A stretch of 64,000 nt of DNA from Bacteroidota bacterium. Lineage in GTDB: Bacteria > Bacteroidota > Bacteroidia > Cytophagales > Cyclobacteriaceae. The stretch lies in assembly GCA_018267215.1 (NCBI GenBank), contig JAFDYX010000015.1:1-64000 (forward strand). The letters run 5' to 3'. This document shows, piece by piece, positions 8,545 to 18,554 of this stretch. The position numbers and the translations under genes are program-made. The notes under the pieces are model-generated. The model did not search any database. It saw only the letters and a list, made by a program, of their open reading frames with translations, and was not told where the DNA came from. Positions within the stretch are counted from its first letter, which is position 1, and the number at the start of each line of letters is the position of its first letter.

Positions 8545-9795
8545 ATGGAGAAAATAGGAATCATCGGACTGGGATATGTTGGCTTGCCGTTGGCCGTAGA
8601 GTTCGGAAAAATTTTACCGGTTGTAGGTTTTGACATTAATCAATCGCGGATTGATGAACTGAAAAAAGGAATAGACCGTACGCTCGAAGTAGATAGCCAT
8701 GAATTAAAAGAAGCCAAGAACCTTTCATTTTCATTTGCCCCGGCAGACCTGAAAGAAGTAAACTATTTTATTGTAACCGTACCCACACCGGTAGATGAGT
8801 TTCATGTGCCCGACTTGCGGCCGCTCCAATCGGCCAGCAAAACAGTGGGGGCCGTATTAAAAAAAGGAGATGTGGTCATCTACGAATCTACCGTTTATCC
8901 CGGCTGCACCGAAGAGGTGTGCGTACCCATACTCGAAAAAGAAAGCGGATTAAAATTTAATATTGATTTTTTTGCGGGCTATTCGCCCGAGCGGATCAAC
9001 CCGGGCGATAAGCAACACCGCTTGCCCACCATCAAAAAAATTACAAGCGGCAGCACACCTGCGGTGGCAGATAAAGTAGATCAGTTGTATGGAAAAATAA
9101 TCAAGGCAGGCACACACAAAGCTTCTTCCCTGAAAGTAGCCGAAGCTGCCAAGGTGATCGAAAACTCGCAACGCGATTTAAACATTGCCTTTGTTAATGA
9201 GCTGGCACTCATTTTTCAAAAAATCGGAATAGATACGCACGAAGTGCTGGCAGCAGCCGGCACCAAATGGAATTTCCTTCCTTTCAAACCGGGATTAGTG
9301 GGTGGGCATTGTATCGGAGTGGACCCCTATTACCTCACACACAAAGCAGAAAGCTTGGGGTATCATCCCGAAGTAATTTTATCGGGCAGGCGCATTAACG
9401 ACAACATGCCGGTTTACATTGCCAATGAGGTGATTAAGCTGATGGCGAAAAATCAATTACCTATTTACAGTGGAAAAATTTTAGTGCTGGGCCTCACCTT
9501 CAAAGAAAACTGCCCCGACATACGCAACAGCAAAGTGGTGGACGTCATCCGCGAGCTTTCGAGTTTTGGCGCCAACGTAGATGTTTACGATCCGCAGGCC
9601 GATGCCGAAGAAGTAAAGCATGAGTATAACCTCGCTTTAGTTAAAACATTAGATAAAAAATACCATGGCATTGTGCTGGCGGTAAGCCATCGCGAGTTTG
9701 CTTCGCTCGATTGGAACGCCCTGAAAGAACCCCATGCCGTTGTGTATGATGTAAAAGGATTTTTAGACCGTACTTTAATTACCGCACGATTGTAA
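8545..9795 (+). CDS. Nucleotide-sugar dehydrogenase, UDP-N-acetylhexosamine 6-dehydrogenase type
   Basis: 416-residue NAD-dependent dehydrogenase of the UDP-Glc/GDP-Man dehydrogenase family, closest in pattern to TviB/WbpO/WbpA, which oxidise UDP-GalNAc or UDP-GlcNAc to the uronic acid. The Rossmann motif GLGYVGLP lies at 7-14, followed by TVPTPVDE, YESTVYPG, SPERINPGDK and the catalytic cysteine in GGHCIGVDPYYL (about 254-265). The C-terminal domain carries LGLTFKENCPDIRNSK. Together with the WbpE-, WbpD- and WbpB-like genes that follow, a UDP-GlcNAc 6-dehydrogenase role is the most consistent reading. It overlaps galE by one base. Confidence 0.88.
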   Translation: MEKIGIIGLGYVGLPLAVEFGKILPVVGFDINQSRIDELKKGIDRTLEVDSHELKEAKNLSFSFAPADLKEVNYFIVTVPTPVDEFHVPDLRPLQSASKTVGAVLKKGDVVIYESTVYPGCTEEVCVPILEKESGLKFNIDFFAGYSPERINPGDKQHRLPTIKKITSGSTPAVADKVDQLYGKIIKAGTHKASSLKVAEAAKVIENSQRDLNIAFVNELALIFQKIGIDTHEVLAAAGTKWNFLPFKPGLVGGHCIGVDPYYLTHKAESLGYHPEVILSGRRINDNMPVYIANEVIKLMAKNQLPIYSGKILVLGLTFKENCPDIRNSKVVDVIRELSSFGANVDVYDPQADAEEVKHEYNLALVKTLDKKYHGIVLAVSHREFASLDWNALKEPHAVVYDVKGFLDRTLITARL

Positions 9796-10814
9796 TGACA
9801 CAAAAAAAGAAAATACTCCTGACGGGTGGAGCCGGCTATATCGGGGCGCATACAGCCGTTGAACTTATTCGTCAAGGTTTCGACACGGTGCTGATTGATA
9901 ATTTTTCGAAAAGCGACCAAACCTTGCTGAAGGGAATAGAAAAAATTGTAAATCAAAAAATCAATTTCTACGAAGGAGATTGCTGTGACGGAGAGTTTCT
10001 TGACTCACTCTTTTCTAAAAATAAATTTGATAGTGTCATTCACTTCGCAGCTTACAAGTCGGTAAAGGAATCGGTACTGCACCCGCTGAAGTATTATGAA
10101 AACAACTTGCGCTCACTTACTACGCTGTTGGCTGCTATGGATAAACACAAAGTGAACGAAATGATTTTTTCTTCTTCGTGCACAGTATATGGCCAGCCCG
10201 ATATTATTCCGGTTGATGAAAACGCCCCGTTGAAAAGAGCGGAGTCACCGTACGGAGCTACCAAGCAAATGTGTGAGCGGATGCTGGAAGATGCCGTGAG
10301 TGCTAACAAAAATTTGAAAGTCGTTTCGCTCCGCTACTTCAATCCCATCGGGGCGCACCCGTCAGCCCTCATTGGCGAAATGCCCACCGATGTGCCCGAT
10401 AATCTGGTGCCTTATGTTACACAAACTGCGGCCGGCATCCGGCAAAAGTTGACAGTATTTGGAGATGACTACCCCACACCCGATGGCAGTTGCCTGCGCG
10501 ATTTTATACATGTAGTGGATTTAGCTCAGGCACACGTTAAAGCAGTAGAGAGAATAAATGAGTTGCCTAACCGGATGGAGTACCTCAACTTGGGTACGGG
10601 CGAAGGAGTTTCTGTGTTGCAGTTGATAAAAAAATTCATCGAGGTAACGGGCGTAAAACTGAATTATGAAATAGGCACGCGCAGGCCGGGCGATGTAGTG
10701 AAAACCTATGCTGATGCCAGCAAAGCGTACAAACTCCTTGGCTGGAAAACACAATTGAGTTTGGAGGAGGCGCTGAAAGACGCCTGGAGATGGCAGAAAA
10801 AAATTTCAGTCTGA
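9795..10814 (+). CDS. galE: UDP-glucose 4-epimerase
   Basis: 339-residue GalE that interconverts UDP-glucose and UDP-galactose (or the N-acetyl forms) with tightly bound NAD. GGAGYIGAHT at 11-20, the DNFSKS segment, HFAAYKSVKESV, SSSCTVYG, catalytic YGATK (near 154) and RYFNPIGAH are canonical. The C-terminal LGTGEGVSVLQ and RRPGDV motifs are also typical, and length is normal. It starts on the last base of the preceding stop codon (TAATG) and ends at TGA 10812-10814. That stop shares its A with the probable ATG of the aminotransferase gene, indicating translational coupling. Confidence 0.93.
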   Translation: MTQKKKILLTGGAGYIGAHTAVELIRQGFDTVLIDNFSKSDQTLLKGIEKIVNQKINFYEGDCCDGEFLDSLFSKNKFDSVIHFAAYKSVKESVLHPLKYYENNLRSLTTLLAAMDKHKVNEMIFSSSCTVYGQPDIIPVDENAPLKRAESPYGATKQMCERMLEDAVSANKNLKVVSLRYFNPIGAHPSALIGEMPTDVPDNLVPYVTQTAAGIRQKLTVFGDDYPTPDGSCLRDFIHVVDLAQAHVKAVERINELPNRMEYLNLGTGEGVSVLQLIKKFIEVTGVKLNYEIGTRRPGDVVKTYADASKAYKLLGWKTQLSLEEALKDAWRWQKKISV

Positions 10815-11941
10815 TGATGCACATTAAAATGGTTGACCTGCAAGGTCAGTATTTACGGATCAAAAATGAGATAGATGCGGCTATTCAGGAGGTGCTGCTA
10901 TCCACCGGATTTATCCAGGGGGAGCAAGTAAAAAATTTTGCTGCACATCTTTCGTCATACAACCAAGGTGCGCATGTTGTTCCCTGTGGCAATGGAACAG
11001 ATGCATTGCAAATTGCAATGATGGCGCTGGAACTGAAGCCCGGAGACGAAGTGATACTGCCGGTGCATACCTATGTGGCTACGGCCGAAGTCATCGCACT
11101 GCTCGGCCTCACTCCGGTTTTTACAGAAGTAGATGAAGAAACATTTAACATTGACCCCAAGCAAGTTGAAGAAAAAATAACAGATAAAACCAAAGCTATC
11201 GTACCCGTGCATTTGTATGGACAGTGTGCCGACATGACCCCGCTCCTCAAAATCGCCCAAACCTACAACCTCTATGTAATCGAAGACTTGGCGCAAGCTA
11301 TTGGCGCTACCTATACTTTCCCTAATGGAGAAAATAAAATGGCCGGCACGATGGGGCATGTGGGCTGCACATCTTTCTTCCCTTCTAAAAACTTAGGTGC
11401 TTATGGTGATGGAGGCGCTATCCTTACCACCGACAAAATATTGGCCGAAAAAATGCAAATGATTTGCAACCATGGCCAGCGGGTTAAATATCACCACGAT
11501 GTGATTGGCGTGAACAGCCGACTAGACACATTGCAGGCTGCTATCCTCGATGTGAAACTAAAATACTTAGACGACTACACCCATCGAAGAAATCTTGTGG
11601 CCGGCTTTTACGATAAGCAATTACAATCAGTACCCTTTATAAAAATTCCGGTTCGTGCGGCAAACTCCACACATGCTTTTCATCAATATACGTTGCGCAC
11701 TGTTGGCATTAACCGTGATCACTTTAAAAAATATCTTGAAGAAAAAGGGATTCCCACGATGATATATTACCCGGTGCCACTGCATCTGCAGAAGGCTTAC
11801 CGAAGAGATGGTTTTGGAGAAGGCTCGTTTCCGGTAACAGAAAAGTTATCACAAACGGTGATCTCCCTGCCCATCCACACCGAAATGACAACCGATGAAT
11901 TGTCGTACATTTGCGACTCGATTAAAAGCTATCATGGCTGA
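10814..11941 (+). CDS. DegT/DnrJ/EryC1/StrS aminotransferase, WbpE-like
   Basis: 375 residues from the ATG at 10814; an upstream ATG at 10790 would overlap galE by 25 nt, while 10814 gives the usual TGATG junction. PLP-dependent sugar aminotransferase. The pyridoxal lysine lies in [14 protein letters not shown], and [20 protein letters not shown] and EDLAQAIGA are the other family motifs. WbpE/WlbC members aminate UDP-3-keto-GlcNAcA with glutamate. The neighbouring acetyltransferase and Gfo/Idh/MocA oxidoreductase complete that chemistry, so the same role is inferred here. It overlaps the next gene by 8 nt (ATGGCTGA). Confidence 0.88.
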   Translation: MMHIKMVDLQGQYLRIKNEIDAAIQEVLLSTGFIQGEQVKNFAAHLSSYNQGAHVVPCGNGTDALQIAMMALELKPGDEVILPVHTYVATAEVIALLGLTPVFTEVDEETFNIDPKQVEEKITDKTKAIVPVHLYGQCADMTPLLKIAQTYNLYVIEDLAQAIGATYTFPNGENKMAGTMGHVGCTSFFPSKNLGAYGDGGAILTTDKILAEKMQMICNHGQRVKYHHDVIGVNSRLDTLQAAILDVKLKYLDDYTHRRNLVAGFYDKQLQSVPFIKIPVRAANSTHAFHQYTLRTVGINRDHFKKYLEEKGIPTMIYYPVPLHLQKAYRRDGFGEGSFPVTEKLSQTVISLPIHTEMTTDELSYICDSIKSYHG

Positions 11942-12515
11942 AAAAAAATACTCGGCACATCCCACGGCTGTTATTGATGAAGGTTGCGAAATAGGCGAAG
12001 GCACTACTATTTGGCATTTCACTCACATCATGTCCGGCTGTAAGATTGGTGAGCGTTGCAACCTCGGGCAAAATGTGGTGGTACTCCCTCAAGTAGTTTT
12101 GGGCAACAATGTAAAAGTGCAAAACAATGTTTCTATTTACACCGGTGTGGTCTGCGAAGACGATGTTTTTCTCGGCCCTTCCATGGTGTTTACTAACGTA
12201 GTGAATCCGCGCAGCGCCATCGTGCGCAAAAACGAATATAAAAAGACGGTGGTAAAAAAAGGAGCAAGTATTGGCGCCAACGCCACTATTGTATGTGGCC
12301 ACGACATCGGTCGGTATGCGTTTATTGGAGCAGGAGCGGTGGTAACTAAAAATGTGCCCGACTATGCGCTGGTAGTGGGCAACCCCGCACGCCAGACAGG
12401 ATGGATGAGCGAATATGGGCACAAACTAAAATTTGATAAAAATGGAGAAGCCGTTTGCCCCGAGAGCGGTGAAAAATATCTATTGAAAGATAACACAGTC
12501 AAAAAAGTAGGATGA
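11934..12515 (+). CDS. Left-handed beta-helix N-acetyltransferase, WbpD-like
   Basis: 193 residues from the ATG at 11934, which overlaps the preceding stop; an earlier ATG at 11895 lies deep inside the aminotransferase gene and is less likely. Hexapeptide-repeat acyltransferase of the WbpD/WlbB group, predicted to acetylate the 3-amino group of UDP-GlcNAc(3NH2)A with acetyl-CoA. Isoleucine-patch repeats run from about 15 to 150, with [39 protein letters not shown] and [30 protein letters not shown]. It overlaps the oxidoreductase gene by 4 nt (ATGA). Confidence 0.88.
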   Translation: MAEKKYSAHPTAVIDEGCEIGEGTTIWHFTHIMSGCKIGERCNLGQNVVVLPQVVLGNNVKVQNNVSIYTGVVCEDDVFLGPSMVFTNVVNPRSAIVRKNEYKKTVVKKGASIGANATIVCGHDIGRYAFIGAGAVVTKNVPDYALVVGNPARQTGWMSEYGHKLKFDKNGEAVCPESGEKYLLKDNTVKKVG

Positions 12516-13402
12516 AAAATTTTGCACTGATAGGGGCAGCCGGCTATATCGCCCCCCGGCACTTGCAAGCTATTAGAGACACCGGAAATAATTTGGTGGC
12601 CGCTCTCGATAAATTCGATAGCGTAGGCATCATGGACTCGTATTTTCCGCAAGCAGATTTTTTTACCGAGTACGAACGGTTCGATCGCCATTTGGAAAAG
12701 CTGAGGCGCAATGGCCAGAAGATTGATTACGTCAGTATTTGCTCGCCCAATTATTTGCACGACTCGCACATCCGTTTTGCTCTCCGCCAGCAGGCCGATG
12801 CCATTTGCGAAAAGCCGTTGGTGCTGAACCCTTGGAATGTAGATGCGCTTGAAGAAATTGAAAAAGAAACCGGCAAGCGGGTGTCCACTATTTTACAGTT
12901 GCGCCTGCATCCTAACATCATTCAATTAAAAAAGGAAATAGAAGCATCGCCTGACGGAATGGTAGATGTAAACCTGACCTACATCACCTCGCGCGGCAAG
13001 TGGTATCACCACAGTTGGAAAGGAGACGAATCGAAATCGGGTGGCATAGCCACCAACATCGGCATTCATTTTTTTGACATGCTGTTGTGGGTTTTCGGAA
13101 AAATGAAATCATCCACAGTCGAAAAATATGAAGACGACAATGCCTCGGGCATATTAGAACTGCAGCGTGCCCGGGTGAAGTGGATGTTAAGTATAAACGA
13201 AAACCACTTGCCGGCCGAAGTAAAACAAAAAGGAAAACGTACGTACCGTTCGCTGAAAATGAATGGAAAGGAAATTGAATTCAGCGATGGGTTTACCGAT
13301 TTACATACGAAGAGTTATGCCGAAATATTGGCAGGCAGAGGTTTTGGATTATCCGATGCACGCGCCTCCATCGAGTTAGCCCATGCCATCAGAACGAAAT
13401 GA
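12512..13402 (+). CDS. Gfo/Idh/MocA-family oxidoreductase, WbpB/WlbA-like
   Basis: 296-residue NAD-dependent dehydrogenase. The N-terminal Rossmann motif is [10 protein letters not shown] (8-17); CSPNYLH and CEKPLVL, which carries the family's EKP motif, follow near 85-110. [16 protein letters not shown] lies in the C-terminal sheet domain. WlbA/WbpB oxidise C3 of UDP-GlcNAcA to the 3-keto sugar used by the coupled aminotransferase. Members of this subgroup are short (about 300-320 residues), as here. It is coupled to the acetyltransferase gene by an ATGA overlap and followed after 16 nt by rmlA. Confidence 0.86.
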   Translation: MKNFALIGAAGYIAPRHLQAIRDTGNNLVAALDKFDSVGIMDSYFPQADFFTEYERFDRHLEKLRRNGQKIDYVSICSPNYLHDSHIRFALRQQADAICEKPLVLNPWNVDALEEIEKETGKRVSTILQLRLHPNIIQLKKEIEASPDGMVDVNLTYITSRGKWYHHSWKGDESKSGGIATNIGIHFFDMLLWVFGKMKSSTVEKYEDDNASGILELQRARVKWMLSINENHLPAEVKQKGKRTYRSLKMNGKEIEFSDGFTDLHTKSYAEILAGRGFGLSDARASIELAHAIRTK

Positions 13403-13418
13403 AACTGAATCGAAAAAA

Positions 13419-14297
13419 ATGAAAGGAATCATTTTGGCCGGAGGGTCAGGCACACGGCTTTATCCGCTCACCAAAGCGGTGTCGAAGCAACTGCTACCGG
13501 TGTACGACAAGCCCATGATTTACTATCCGCTGTCGGTGCTGATGTTGGCCAACATTCGCGAAATCCTGATCATCACCACACCACACGAACAAATATTATT
13601 TAAAAATCTATTGGGCAATGGCGAACAATTTGGCTTAAAGCTTGAATACCGCGTACAGCCTTCACCCGATGGGCTGGCACAAGCTTTCATTATTGGCGAG
13701 TCGTTTATTGGAGATAGTCCCTCTTGTCTTGTCTTGGGCGATAATATTTTTTATGGTTACAATTTCTCGCATCAATTAGAAGAAGCCGGAAAATTAAAAA
13801 CGGGCGCAGCCGTGTTTGGCTATTATGTAAACGACCCGCAGCGCTACGGTGTAGTAGAATTTAACAAAGAAGGCAAAGTCATTTCGATAGAAGAAAAACC
13901 GAAAGAGCCCAAATCCAATTACGCCATCACCGGCCTTTATTTTTATGATCATACCGCAGCACAAAGAGCAAAGCAAATTAAGCCTTCGCAGCGCGGTGAG
14001 TTGGAAATTACCGACCTGAACAAAAGTTATTTAGACGATGGTCAGTTACAGGTAAAACTTCTGGGACGCGGTATGGCCTGGCTCGACACCGGCACACACG
14101 AATCATTGGTGCGGGCATCTACATTTGTAGAATCTATCGAAGAGCGGCAAGGGCTGAAGATTGCCTGCTTGGAAGAAATTGCTTTTCGCAAAGGCTATAT
14201 TTCGCGCGAACAGTTGTTAGAGTTGGCCAAGCCACTCAGTAAAAATCAATATGGCCAATACCTGATCAAGATTGCTCATGAAAAATTTCAACCGTGA
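13419..14297 (+). CDS. rmlA: Glucose-1-phosphate thymidylyltransferase
   Basis: 292 residues from the ATG at 13419; the reading frame extends back to 13383 inside the previous gene, but [14 protein letters not shown] is the standard N-terminus. RmlA makes dTDP-glucose from dTTP and glucose-1-phosphate. The nucleotide-binding [58 protein letters not shown] and the [10 protein letters not shown] motif are all present. First of an rmlACB run in which rmlC starts within its stop codon (GTGA). Confidence 0.95.
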   Translation: MKGIILAGGSGTRLYPLTKAVSKQLLPVYDKPMIYYPLSVLMLANIREILIITTPHEQILFKNLLGNGEQFGLKLEYRVQPSPDGLAQAFIIGESFIGDSPSCLVLGDNIFYGYNFSHQLEEAGKLKTGAAVFGYYVNDPQRYGVVEFNKEGKVISIEEKPKEPKSNYAITGLYFYDHTAAQRAKQIKPSQRGELEITDLNKSYLDDGQLQVKLLGRGMAWLDTGTHESLVRASTFVESIEERQGLKIACLEEIAFRKGYISREQLLELAKPLSKNQYGQYLIKIAHEKFQP

Positions 14298-14848
14298 GTA
14301 AGATAAAAATAATTGAAACCGGTTTTGATGGGCTTAAGATTATTGAGTGCACAAAATTTGGTGACGACCGCGGGTATTTTATGGAATCGTATAACTACCG
14401 CGACCTAAAACAGGCCGGCATAGATATTCACTTTGTGCAAGACAACCAGTCGCGTTCTAAAAAAGGAGTGTTGCGCGGGCTGCATTATCAAAATGCACCG
14501 CATGCCCAAACCAAATTGGTGCGCGTACTGGCCGGGAAAATTTTAGATGTAGTAGTAGATCTTCGAAAAGAAAAAGCCACGTTTGGAAAAGTATTTCAAC
14601 TCGAGATGGAAGCATCTTCACAACAACTTTTAGTGCCGCGTGGTTTTGCTCACGGCTTTGCCGTGCTAAGCGATTATGCCGACATCTTGTATAAAAGTGA
14701 TGAATTTCATTATCCGGATTTTGAAGGAGGCATTATTTACAACGATCCATCGCTTGGTATTGATTGGCAGATACCCGAAGCAGACCGGATTATTTCTGAC
14801 CGCGACAAGAAACACAAATTGCTCCAACACGCTCAATTTAATTTTTGA
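14294..14848 (+). CDS. rmlC: dTDP-4-dehydrorhamnose 3,5-epimerase
   Basis: 184-residue cupin. It starts with GTG at 14294, overlapping the rmlA stop by 4 nt. It epimerises C3 and C5 of dTDP-4-keto-6-deoxyglucose. Typical motifs are [13 protein letters not shown] near residue 22, the active-site region LRGLHYQ (His about 62), [34 protein letters not shown], and [12 protein letters not shown] with the conserved tyrosine. Length is normal. The gap to rmlB is 3 nt. The product of RmlA, B and C still needs RmlD to become dTDP-L-rhamnose, and no rmlD is found in this window. Confidence 0.94.
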   Translation: MSKIKIIETGFDGLKIIECTKFGDDRGYFMESYNYRDLKQAGIDIHFVQDNQSRSKKGVLRGLHYQNAPHAQTKLVRVLAGKILDVVVDLRKEKATFGKVFQLEMEASSQQLLVPRGFAHGFAVLSDYADILYKSDEFHYPDFEGGIIYNDPSLGIDWQIPEADRIISDRDKKHKLLQHAQFNF

Positions 14849-14851
14849 TGT

Positions 14852-15865
14852 ATGCCAACATTGTTAATCACCGGAGGGGCAGGATTCATCGGATCTAATT
14901 TTATTTTACATTTTTTAAAGGCTAATGAAGGAACCCGTGTCATCAATTTTGATGCGCTGACCTATGCAGGCGATTTACAAAATGTGCAAGAAATAAGCAG
15001 CCATCCACTCTATACTTTTGTAAAAGGAGACATTACAGATCGCAGGCAAGTAGAGAAAGTATTTGATGAATATAATGTAGAAGGCGTTATTCATTTTGCG
15101 GCCGAGTCGCACGTAGATAATTCTATTTCCGGCCCTGAAGCATTTATCAGAACCAATATCAACGGCACGTTCAACTTGTTGGACACTGCCCGTCATCGTT
15201 GGATGAAAGCCCCGTTTCAAGTTCATGCCGGAAAAGAAAAAAACCGTTTCCTCCACATCTCCACTGATGAAGTCTTTGGAAGCTTAGGTGCCACCGGCCT
15301 GTTTTCGGAAACGACAGCTTACGCACCCAACAGCCCCTACTCAGCATCGAAGGCTGGCAGTGATATGTTAGTGCGCAGCTACTTTCACACCTATGGACTA
15401 AATGTGGTAACCACCAATTGCTCTAACAACTACGGGCCGCGCCAGCACAAGGAAAAACTGATCCCCACCATTATCCGAACGGCCTTGGCGGAGAAGCCCA
15501 TTCCTATTTATGGTGATGGAAAAAATGTGCGCGATTGGCTGTATGTGTTAGATCATGTAAAAGGAATTGAACTGGCTTTTAAAAATGGAAAAGCGGGCGA
15601 AACGTATAACATTGGCGGAAAGAACGAGCGCACCAATAATCAGATTGCTCAAACCGTATGTGTTATCTTAAATGAGTTGCGCCCTCGAAAAAACGGAAAG
15701 CCTTATCAGGAATTGATCACTTATGTGGCAGACCGTGCCGGTCACGACAAGCGGTATGCTATTGACGCCACAAAAATAGAACGCGAGTTGAAGTGGAAAG
15801 CAGAAGAAACTTTCGAGACCGGCATCAGGAAAACAGTAAAATGGTATTTAGAAAAATTTAATTAG
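14852..15865 (+). CDS. rmlB: dTDP-glucose 4,6-dehydratase
   Basis: 337-residue extended SDR dehydratase that forms dTDP-4-keto-6-deoxyglucose. GGAGFIGSNF at 8-17, FDALTYAGDLQNV, HFAAESHVDNSI, the catalytic STDEVFGSLG (Asp and Glu) and YSASKAGSD (YxxxK) are present, as are NCSNNYGPRQ and IPIYGDGKNVRDWLYV. It is the last sugar gene of the operon. The prolyl oligopeptidase gene follows only 7 nt after its stop and may be cotranscribed. Confidence 0.95.
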   Translation: MPTLLITGGAGFIGSNFILHFLKANEGTRVINFDALTYAGDLQNVQEISSHPLYTFVKGDITDRRQVEKVFDEYNVEGVIHFAAESHVDNSISGPEAFIRTNINGTFNLLDTARHRWMKAPFQVHAGKEKNRFLHISTDEVFGSLGATGLFSETTAYAPNSPYSASKAGSDMLVRSYFHTYGLNVVTTNCSNNYGPRQHKEKLIPTIIRTALAEKPIPIYGDGKNVRDWLYVLDHVKGIELAFKNGKAGETYNIGGKNERTNNQIAQTVCVILNELRPRKNGKPYQELITYVADRAGHDKRYAIDATKIERELKWKAEETFETGIRKTVKWYLEKFN

Positions 15866-15872
15866 AACCGAT

Positions 15873-17996
15873 ATGAAAAATGTATTTCTGTTCTTGTCAG
15901 TAATCGTAGCGTTTTCGTGCAACCGGAAACAGGCTTCGATCACCTATCCCGCTTCACCCAAAGGCGATGTGGTGGACACACTCTTTGGCACAGCCGTAGC
16001 CGATCCTTACCGATGGATGGAAAATGATACCTCTCGGCAAACGGCCGATTGGGTAACTAAAGAAAATGAATTGACTTTTAATTATTTAAAGGCGATTCCG
16101 TTTCGTGAGCAAATCCGTGCCCGTCTTGAAAAGGTGTATAACTATGAACGACTCACAGCACCTTTTCAGGAAGGCGAATATTTTTATTTTTATAAAAATG
16201 ACGGCCTGCAAAATCACAGTGTTCTCTTCCGTAAAAAAGGTGAGAATGGAACGGCAGAAATTTTTTTAGACCCCAACACATTTTCTAAAGACGGCACCAC
16301 GCGGCTTGCCGGTATTTCTTTTTCCAAAGACGGATCAAGAGTTGGCTTTCAGATTTCCCGTGGTGGCGCTGACTGGACGGACGCTATCATCCTCAACACA
16401 TCCGATAAAAAATTATTGGAAGACACCCTGCGCGACATCAAGTTTAGTGGTATTGCCTGGAAGGGCAACGAAGGATTTTATTTCAGCACCTACGATAAAC
16501 CGAAGGGCAGCCAGCTTTCGGCCAAGACTCAAAATCATAAATTATACTATCACCGAGTGGGCACATCGCGAAGCAGCGATCAATTGATTTTTGGTGATGA
16601 CAACAATCCGCGCAGATATGTGGGCGGCTACCTCACCGAAGACGAACGCTTTTTAGTGATCTCCGCGGCCAACAGCACCACCGGCAACGAACTGTATATT
16701 CAAGATTTAAAAAACCCGACAACTAAATTGGTAACTGTTGTAAACAATTTTGACAATAACCATAATGTGATGGCTAACGAGGGCGACCGCCTGCTGATTG
16801 AAACCAACCTGCATGCGCCCAACACCCGTGTAGTAGAAACAGATTTTAAAAAACCAACACCCGAAAACTGGAAAGACATTATCCCCGAAACTGAAAATGT
16901 GATGAACGCCAGCGCTGGTGGCGGTAAAATATTTGCCAGCTATCTGGTAGATGTAAAAACGCAAGTGAAACAGTACGACCTGAAAGGAAAAATAGAGCGC
17001 GATATAGAACTGCCCGGCATTGGCACCGCCTCAGGCTTTGGCGGAAAAGTAAATGAAAAGGATCTGTATTATTCGTTCACCTCATTCACTTACCCGCCCA
17101 CCATTTTTAGATACAACATTGCATCGGGCAAATCTTCGCTTTACGAAAAACCAAAAATTGATTTTAATCCCGAGGCGTACGAAACCAAACAGGTTTTTTA
17201 TAACAGCAAAGACGGCACGCGTATTCCTATGTTCATCACTTACAAAAAGGGAACGGAACTGAACGGAAAAAATGCTACACTCCTTTATGCTTATGGTGGA
17301 TTTAACATCAGCCTGACGCCAAGCTTCAACACCTCGCGCATTGTGTGGCTTGAAAACGGTGGTGTATATGCGCAGCCCAATTTACGGGGCGGTGGAGAGT
17401 ATGGAGAAAAATGGCATACGGCAGGAATTAAAATGAACAAACAAAATGTGTTCGATGATTTTATTGCCGCAGCCGAATACCTGATCAAAGAAAAATATAC
17501 ATCCAAAGAATTTTTGGCCGTTCAGGGCGGCTCTAACGGAGGGCTGCTCATCGGAGCAACCATGGCACAACGGCCTGACTTAATGAAAGTGGCACTGCCT
17601 GCGGTGGGCGTAATGGATATGTTGCGCTACCACAAGTTTACGGCTGGTGCGGGCTGGGCTTATGATTATGGCACAGCTGACGACTCCAAAGAAATGTTTG
17701 AGTACCTGAAAAAATATTCGCCCGTTCATGCGCTGAAGCCCGGAACGAATTATCCGGCTACGTTGATCACCACTGCCGACCATGACGACCGCGTAGTGCC
17801 GGCCCATTCATTTAAGTTTGCTGCTACGCTGCAAGAAGACAACACAAGCAATAGCCCCGTGCTGATACGCATCGACACCAAATCGGGGCATGGGTCATCT
17901 AACTTATCGAAGGCCATAGAAGTAACGGCCGATCAATATGCATTTGCGTGGTATAACATGGGCATCATCCCACCGATGGCAAAAAAAGAAATGTAA
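15873..17996 (+). CDS. Prolyl oligopeptidase family (S9) serine peptidase, exported
   Basis: 707 residues. A short signal peptide ends in a lipobox-like FSC at about 14-16, so it is probably a periplasmic or outer-membrane lipoprotein. The PEP N-terminal domain starts with DPYRWMEN and forms the propeller. The alpha/beta hydrolase domain has nucleophile Ser554 in GGSNGG, Asp639 in HDDRVVP and His673 in GHGS. It would cleave short peptides after proline. Length fits the family. It sits directly behind rmlB without an obvious functional tie to polysaccharide synthesis. Confidence 0.92.
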   Translation: MKNVFLFLSVIVAFSCNRKQASITYPASPKGDVVDTLFGTAVADPYRWMENDTSRQTADWVTKENELTFNYLKAIPFREQIRARLEKVYNYERLTAPFQEGEYFYFYKNDGLQNHSVLFRKKGENGTAEIFLDPNTFSKDGTTRLAGISFSKDGSRVGFQISRGGADWTDAIILNTSDKKLLEDTLRDIKFSGIAWKGNEGFYFSTYDKPKGSQLSAKTQNHKLYYHRVGTSRSSDQLIFGDDNNPRRYVGGYLTEDERFLVISAANSTTGNELYIQDLKNPTTKLVTVVNNFDNNHNVMANEGDRLLIETNLHAPNTRVVETDFKKPTPENWKDIIPETENVMNASAGGGKIFASYLVDVKTQVKQYDLKGKIERDIELPGIGTASGFGGKVNEKDLYYSFTSFTYPPTIFRYNIASGKSSLYEKPKIDFNPEAYETKQVFYNSKDGTRIPMFITYKKGTELNGKNATLLYAYGGFNISLTPSFNTSRIVWLENGGVYAQPNLRGGGEYGEKWHTAGIKMNKQNVFDDFIAAAEYLIKEKYTSKEFLAVQGGSNGGLLIGATMAQRPDLMKVALPAVGVMDMLRYHKFTAGAGWAYDYGTADDSKEMFEYLKKYSPVHALKPGTNYPATLITTADHDDRVVPAHSFKFAATLQEDNTSNSPVLIRIDTKSGHGSSNLSKAIEVTADQYAFAWYNMGIIPPMAKKEM

Positions 17997-18031
17997 TGAC
18001 CGGTGCATTAAGTTGCTGATAACAGGATTCA

Positions 18032-18526
18032 ATGACGTCTGCTAAAATCAATATCCGCACAGGCCAAAGGAAAGACCTTCCGCGTGTTTTGGAGTTGATC
18101 AAAGAGTTGGCCGAGTATGAAAAAGCCCCTCTCGAAGTAACAAACACTTTAGAATTGATGGAGCAAGATGGCTTTGGTGCCAACCCGATCTACGGTTTTT
18201 TTGTGGCTGAGGATGAAAAAGAAATTGTGGGGCTCTCGCTTTACTATTGGCGCTACTCCACATGGAAAGGCAAGCGGCTTTATCTGGAAGATATTATTGT
18301 AACAGAAAAAGAACGGGGCGCTGGCATTGGCAAATTGTTGTTTGACCGCACCATGCAACATTCTCTTGATTCGAATTGCACAGGCATGATGTGGCAGGTG
18401 CTGAATTGGAACGAACCCGCCATTCGCTTCTACAAAAAATACAGTACCAAACTGGATGACGGATGGACGAACTGCCAGTTAGAGCGCGAGCAAATAAAAA
18501 ATTTGCTGAAAGCAGATCAGAAATAA
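18032..18526 (+). CDS. GNAT family N-acetyltransferase (diamine acetyltransferase-like)
   Basis: 164-residue cytoplasmic acetyltransferase. The pattern is close to spermidine/spermine N1-acetyltransferase-like proteins: RKDLPRVLELIKELAEYE at the N-terminus, YYWRYSTWKGKRLYLEDIIV in the central strand, the acetyl-CoA loop ERGAGIGKLLF (about 93-103) and the C-terminal LNWNEPAIRFYKKY. The natural acceptor may be a polyamine or another amine and is not certain. It stands 35 nt after the S9 peptidase gene. Confidence 0.85.
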   Translation: MTSAKINIRTGQRKDLPRVLELIKELAEYEKAPLEVTNTLELMEQDGFGANPIYGFFVAEDEKEIVGLSLYYWRYSTWKGKRLYLEDIIVTEKERGAGIGKLLFDRTMQHSLDSNCTGMMWQVLNWNEPAIRFYKKYSTKLDDGWTNCQLEREQIKNLLKADQK

Positions 18527-18554
18527 TTCTGGATCAATCAGTTTTTGCAACGTT

